This document shows, one piece after another, positions 61,068 to 64,000 of a stretch of 64,000 nt of DNA; the first letter of the stretch is position 1; every line of letters starts with the position of its first letter. Both the position numbers and the translations under genes were made by a program. This DNA is from an uncultured Prevotella sp. (lineage in GTDB: Bacteria > Bacteroidota > Bacteroidia > Bacteroidales > Bacteroidaceae): NCBI GenBank assembly GCA_946614435.1, contig CAMOGW010000003.1, positions 62,001 through 126,000 of the forward strand, read 5' to 3'. A model generated the notes under the pieces. The model made no database searches, was not told where the DNA came from, and saw nothing but the letters and a program-made list of their open reading frames with translations.

Positions 61068-62990
61068 ATGGAAATAGCGAATAATTTTGCAAATTGGTAC
61101 TTCACTAAGAAAGCATTGCCATACTGGTGTATCCTGCTTTTGGATGTTTTCATCACCTATTTCTCTTATTTCTTCACCTACATCCAGTTCCGCAGCATTG
61201 TAGAGCTGGGGGAAGACTTTACCTACGTGTTCCTGAATGCGTCGGTCTATATGATCTTCTACCTCATAGGCTTCCGCCTCTTGCGCACGTATTCGGGCAT
61301 CTTCCGATACTCCTCGTTCGTTGACCTGCAGCGTGTGGGTATTGCTATGGCTATGGGTGCCGTGGTGGCCTATCTGACGCATCATTTGCTCTTGGATGTC
61401 GATTTGTTCACCCATCTTCGTGGTCGCGAGATCATCGTTGCCTCTGTGTTGGCAACTTTGCTGATGTGGGTGGTCCGCATGTCGGTGAAGACGGTCTATG
61501 ACGTGTTCTACAATAGCCGGTACTCCAAGCGCACCTTTATCTATGGCATCCAGAACGGTGGCATCGGCATAGCCAAACACATTCGTAACGAGAAGCCCAC
61601 GAAGTTCCAGCTGAAGGGCTTCATCACCGACGATCCGTCGTCGGACAGCTATATCCTGATGGGCGTCAAGGTCTATCAGCTCGACGACGAGCTCATTCCG
61701 CTCATGAAGAAGCAGGGCATTCAGGCCATCATCGTTTCGCCCTACCGCATGCGTGCATTCCGTAGAAACGTGAAGTTCCAGAACCAGCTGATTGATGCCG
61801 GCATCAGCATCTTCATCACCCAAGAGGAAAAAGACTGGGAGGCAGCCGAAGCCACGGAGGTGAAGGAGGTGAGCGTGGAAGACTTGCTGCCGCGCGACGA
61901 GATACAGGTTGACATGGAACTGGTGAAGAACCAGCTCGCCGGCAACTGCATCATGGTGACAGGATCGGCAGGCAGCATAGGCAGTGAGATGGTGCGCCAG
62001 ATTGCCAGCTACAATCCCTCGGAGCTCATCCTCGTTGACCAGGCCGAGACACCGCAGCACGACATACGCCTCATGATGCACGAGCGCTGGCCCGACATCA
62101 AGGCTGAGATCATCGTGTGCAGCATTTGCGAGAAGGCGCACATGGAGTATCTCTTCCAGAAGTACAGACCGCAGTACGTGTTCCATGCAGCTGCCTACAA
62201 GCACGTGCCCATGATGGAGGACAATCCGTCGGAGAGTGTCACCAATAATATAAATGGTACGAAGATCATTGCCGACCTGGCCGTGAAGTACGGCACGAAG
62301 AAGTTTGTGATGATTTCTACCGACAAGGCCGTGAACCCCACCAACGTGATGGGCTGCTCGAAGCGCATCTGTGAGATCTACGTGCAGTCGCTCAACAAGA
62401 AGCTGGACAGCGACCCCGCGCTCAAGGGCAACCACTGCCAGTTTGTGACCACCCGCTTCGGCAATGTGCTGGGTTCAAACGGCTCGGTCATCCCCCTGTT
62501 CAAGGAGCAAATTAAGAAGGGCGGACCCGTCACGGTGACCGATCCGGGCATCATACGCTACTTCATGCTCATTCCCGAGGCATGCAAACTGGTGCTCGAG
62601 GCAGGCACGAAGGGTAATGGCGGCGAGATATTCGTGTTCGACATGGGCGAGCCCGTGAAGATTGTGGACCTGGCCAAGCGAATGATTCAGCTCAGCGGCT
62701 CGAAGAACGTGAAGATTGAATTTACAGGTCTGCGCCCGGGCGAGAAGCTCTACGAGGAGGTGCTCAACGAGAAGGAATCGACCAAGCCCTCGTTCCACGA
62801 AAAAATCAGAATCGCCTCGGTGCGCGAGTACGACTACGATGAGGTGAGCGGTGCCATCGACGAGTTGCTGAAGGTTGCCTTGAGTTACGACAACATGGCC
62901 ACTGTGAAGGAGATGAAATCCATCGTGCCCGAGTATAAGAGCAACAACTCCATCTATAGTCAGCTTGACTCTGAAAATGGGGGGGGGTAA
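61068..62990 (+). CDS. CapD/WbpM-like membrane-bound nucleotide-sugar 4,6-dehydratase
   Basis: A 640-residue protein with four N-terminal membrane helices, a first Rossmann-like domain (RTFIYGIQNGGIGIAKHI) and a second with NAD(P) site VTGSAGSIGSEMVRQIASY, YKHVPMMEDNPSE, and the catalytic region ISTDKAVNPTNVMGCSKR, where Met replaces Tyr as in WbpM-type dehydratases. It makes a 4-keto-6-deoxy HexNAc nucleotide, precursor of QuiNAc, FucNAc or bacillosamine sugars, the likely first sugar used by the adjoining transferases. The start at ATG 61068 follows a TTG two codons earlier. The C-terminus is encoded by nine consecutive G before the stop. Confidence 0.94.
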   Translation: MEIANNFANWYFTKKALPYWCILLLDVFITYFSYFFTYIQFRSIVELGEDFTYVFLNASVYMIFYLIGFRLLRTYSGIFRYSSFVDLQRVGIAMAMGAVVAYLTHHLLLDVDLFTHLRGREIIVASVLATLLMWVVRMSVKTVYDVFYNSRYSKRTFIYGIQNGGIGIAKHIRNEKPTKFQLKGFITDDPSSDSYILMGVKVYQLDDELIPLMKKQGIQAIIVSPYRMRAFRRNVKFQNQLIDAGISIFITQEEKDWEAAEATEVKEVSVEDLLPRDEIQVDMELVKNQLAGNCIMVTGSAGSIGSEMVRQIASYNPSELILVDQAETPQHDIRLMMHERWPDIKAEIIVCSICEKAHMEYLFQKYRPQYVFHAAAYKHVPMMEDNPSESVTNNINGTKIIADLAVKYGTKKFVMISTDKAVNPTNVMGCSKRICEIYVQSLNKKLDSDPALKGNHCQFVTTRFGNVLGSNGSVIPLFKEQIKKGGPVTVTDPGIIRYFMLIPEACKLVLEAGTKGNGGEIFVFDMGEPVKIVDLAKRMIQLSGSKNVKIEFTGLRPGEKLYEEVLNEKESTKPSFHEKIRIASVREYDYDEVSGAIDELLKVALSYDNMATVKEMKSIVPEYKSNNSIYSQLDSENGGG

Positions 62991-63071
62991 ACTTAAACAG
63001 CAATAAACCGCAGAAATCGTAAATGAAAATGTGAAAGGTCGCTCTTCAGCGGCGGCTTGAAACAGCAATAT

Positions 63072-63120
63072 AGGGATTTTCCTCTTTTCGTTTAGGGAAA
63101 ATCCCTTTTCCTTTTGTCTT
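63072..63120 (+). terminator. Rho-independent terminator after the exopolysaccharide locus
   Basis: AGGGATTTTCC (63072-63082) pairs perfectly with GGAAAATCCCT (63096-63106), followed by TTCCTTTTGTCTTTTT. Confidence 0.85.
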
Positions 63121-63128
63121 TTTCGGCC

Positions 63129-63136
63129 TACCTTTG
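63129..63136 (+). promoter_or_regulatory. -7 box of the final gene
   Basis: TACCTTTG, 50 bases before the ATG at 63186; no correctly spaced -33 TTTG. Confidence 0.5.
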
Positions 63137-63185
63137 CCAGCAGAAACAAAAAGAAAATTGTCGAACCGCTAAAAACTTTACGATT

Positions 63186-64000
63186 ATGAAGAAAGTAATA
63201 CTTACCCTGATAGCAGTAATGGCCATGACCCTTCAGGCAAGTGCCATGAGTTACGAGCAGGCCCGCCGCGAAGCCTTGTTCCTGACGGACAAGATGGCCT
63301 ATGAGCTGAACCTCTCGGATGCCCAGTACGAAGCTGCCTATGAGATAAATCTCGACTATCTGATGGGAGTGACGGGACGACACGACGTGTTCGGGGCCTA
63401 CTGGGAGCGCCGCAATGCCGATCTCAACTACATTCTCTATAGCTGGCAGTGGGACCTCTACCGCGCAGCCACCTATTTCTTCCGCCCCCTCTGTTGGGAG
63501 GCAGGCTACTGGCACTTCCGCGTCTATGCCCGCTATCCGCATCGCGACTATTACTACTTCGGTCGGCCACACTTCTACGCCTCCTATCGTGGCGGTCACA
63601 GCTGGCACATGAACGGCGGGCGCAGCTATTATCGGCACCACCACCATGACTACCGTCCTCACGCTCATCGCGACCACCACTTCGGCATGCGCGACGGTTG
63701 GAACCGTGGCGACTATCGTTCGAACAATCATGGCAACAGTTCCACCCGCATCACGGGGCGCAGCAGCGCAGGTACGCATAATCACGGAATCGCCCATCAA
63801 GGCAATGCAGGCAGGAGCCTGACTGACGGACGCGAACGTCACACCTCTCCTCGTTCGGTCGCAGGCTCTTCGGAGTCTCGCGGCTCTTCCTACTCGCTGG
63901 GCCGGAGATCAGGTATCTCATATAGCCGAAGCGCAAGTGCTGCAAGCGACAGAGGTTCAAGTGCTGCAAACGACAGAGGTTCAAGCGTTTCTTACGGCAG
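63186..64000 (+). CDS. Exported His/Arg/Ser-rich protein (partial, C-terminus cut by window end)
   Basis: The frame starts MKKVILTLIAVMAMTLQASA (signal peptide) and is open to the last base, about 271 codons. Residues 22-110 form a helical region with LTDKMAYELNLSDAQYEAAY and YLMGVTGRHDVFGAYWERRN, similar in style to uncharacterised exported Bacteroidetes proteins. After that the protein becomes Tyr/His/Arg-rich (GRSYYRHHHHDYRPHAHRDH) and then Ser/Gly/Arg-rich, with a tandem repeat of eight residues (SSAASDRG-type, 24 bp at 63936-63983). Role unknown; a cell-envelope location is likely. Not part of the exopolysaccharide operon because a terminator and its own promoter precede it. Confidence 0.8.
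   Translation, partial: MKKVILTLIAVMAMTLQASAMSYEQARREALFLTDKMAYELNLSDAQYEAAYEINLDYLMGVTGRHDVFGAYWERRNADLNYILYSWQWDLYRAATYFFRPLCWEAGYWHFRVYARYPHRDYYYFGRPHFYASYRGGHSWHMNGGRSYYRHHHHDYRPHAHRDHHFGMRDGWNRGDYRSNNHGNSSTRITGRSSAGTHNHGIAHQGNAGRSLTDGRERHTSPRSVAGSSESRGSSYSLGRRSGISYSRSASAASDRGSSAANDRGSSVSYG

Overview
The window looks like a chromosomal segment from a member of the Bacteroidales, most likely Prevotellaceae. Indicators are the Bacteroidetes-type promoters (TTTG, 19-20 bases, TAnnTTTG) in front of many genes, a DUF2723 membrane glycosyltransferase, a secreted S9 dipeptidyl peptidase, an orphan PAS histidine kinase, LpxB followed by SurE, paired ExbD genes, a GH51 arabinofuranosidase, and small peptides and C-terminal remnants of Prevotella style. 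No insertion sequence, CRISPR array, rRNA or ordinary tRNA gene was seen. The only RNA gene recognised is tmRNA.

Layout. 1-12 kb: housekeeping genes, mostly on the minus strand (DUF2723 protein, DedA-like protein, purD, S9 peptidase, rRNA methyltransferase, clpB), one plus-strand histidine kinase, and an MntA-HepT toxin-antitoxin pair. 13-17 kb: frr, rsgA and a GH51 enzyme. 16.8-19.4 kb: the anaerobic ribonucleotide reductase operon nrdD-nrdG. 19.7-22.9 kb: a three-gene unit with a Cys/His-rich membrane protein, a TonB-dependent receptor and a His-rich lipoprotein, probably for metal handling. 23-26 kb: asnA, lpxB, surE. 26-28 kb: an accessory patch with a 110-bp palindromic repeat, a secreted-protein remnant, a small acidic peptide and an Rpn-type nuclease.

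27.9-36.2 kb is a compact minus-strand lipid or polyene biosynthesis cluster: GNAT-like protein, ketosynthase, acyl carrier protein, dehydratase-like hotdog protein, MMPL exporter, FAD desaturase/isomerase-like enzyme, LolA-like carrier and thioesterase. It resembles aryl-polyene/flexirubin clusters, but no priming, ketoreductase or acyltransferase gene is visible here. 36-41.5 kb holds tex, an Lrp-type regulator and an ExbB-membrane protein-ExbD-ExbD energy-coupling operon. 41.8-45.3 kb holds groES-groEL, an unknown Cys-rich protein and ssrA, whose 3' end is duplicated just downstream.

45.5-63 kb is an exopolysaccharide/capsule locus of Wzx/Wzy type. GC-rich core genes (Wza-like multi-SLBB export protein; WecA-like transferase, small sugar transferase and CapD-like dehydratase) bracket an AT-richer module carrying Wzz, a Wzz-Wzy fusion, Wzx, three GT2 glycosyltransferases and a HAD phosphatase/UbiA-like pair. 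AAA-PD-(D/E)XK family genes sit at both edges of the module (one internally deleted, one intact), and a decayed copy of the wecA 5' end lies beside the intact one. The window ends inside a secreted His/Arg/Ser-rich protein.

Across the window several repeat families appear: two 110-bp nested palindromes in opposite orientation, GC-rich CTCCCC/GGGGAG palindromes that also sit in frame inside rsgA and the TonB receptor gene, period-7 repeats at gene borders, and period-9 repeats that encode three-residue repeats in three proteins. All functional calls come from reading motifs by eye; no database search was run.
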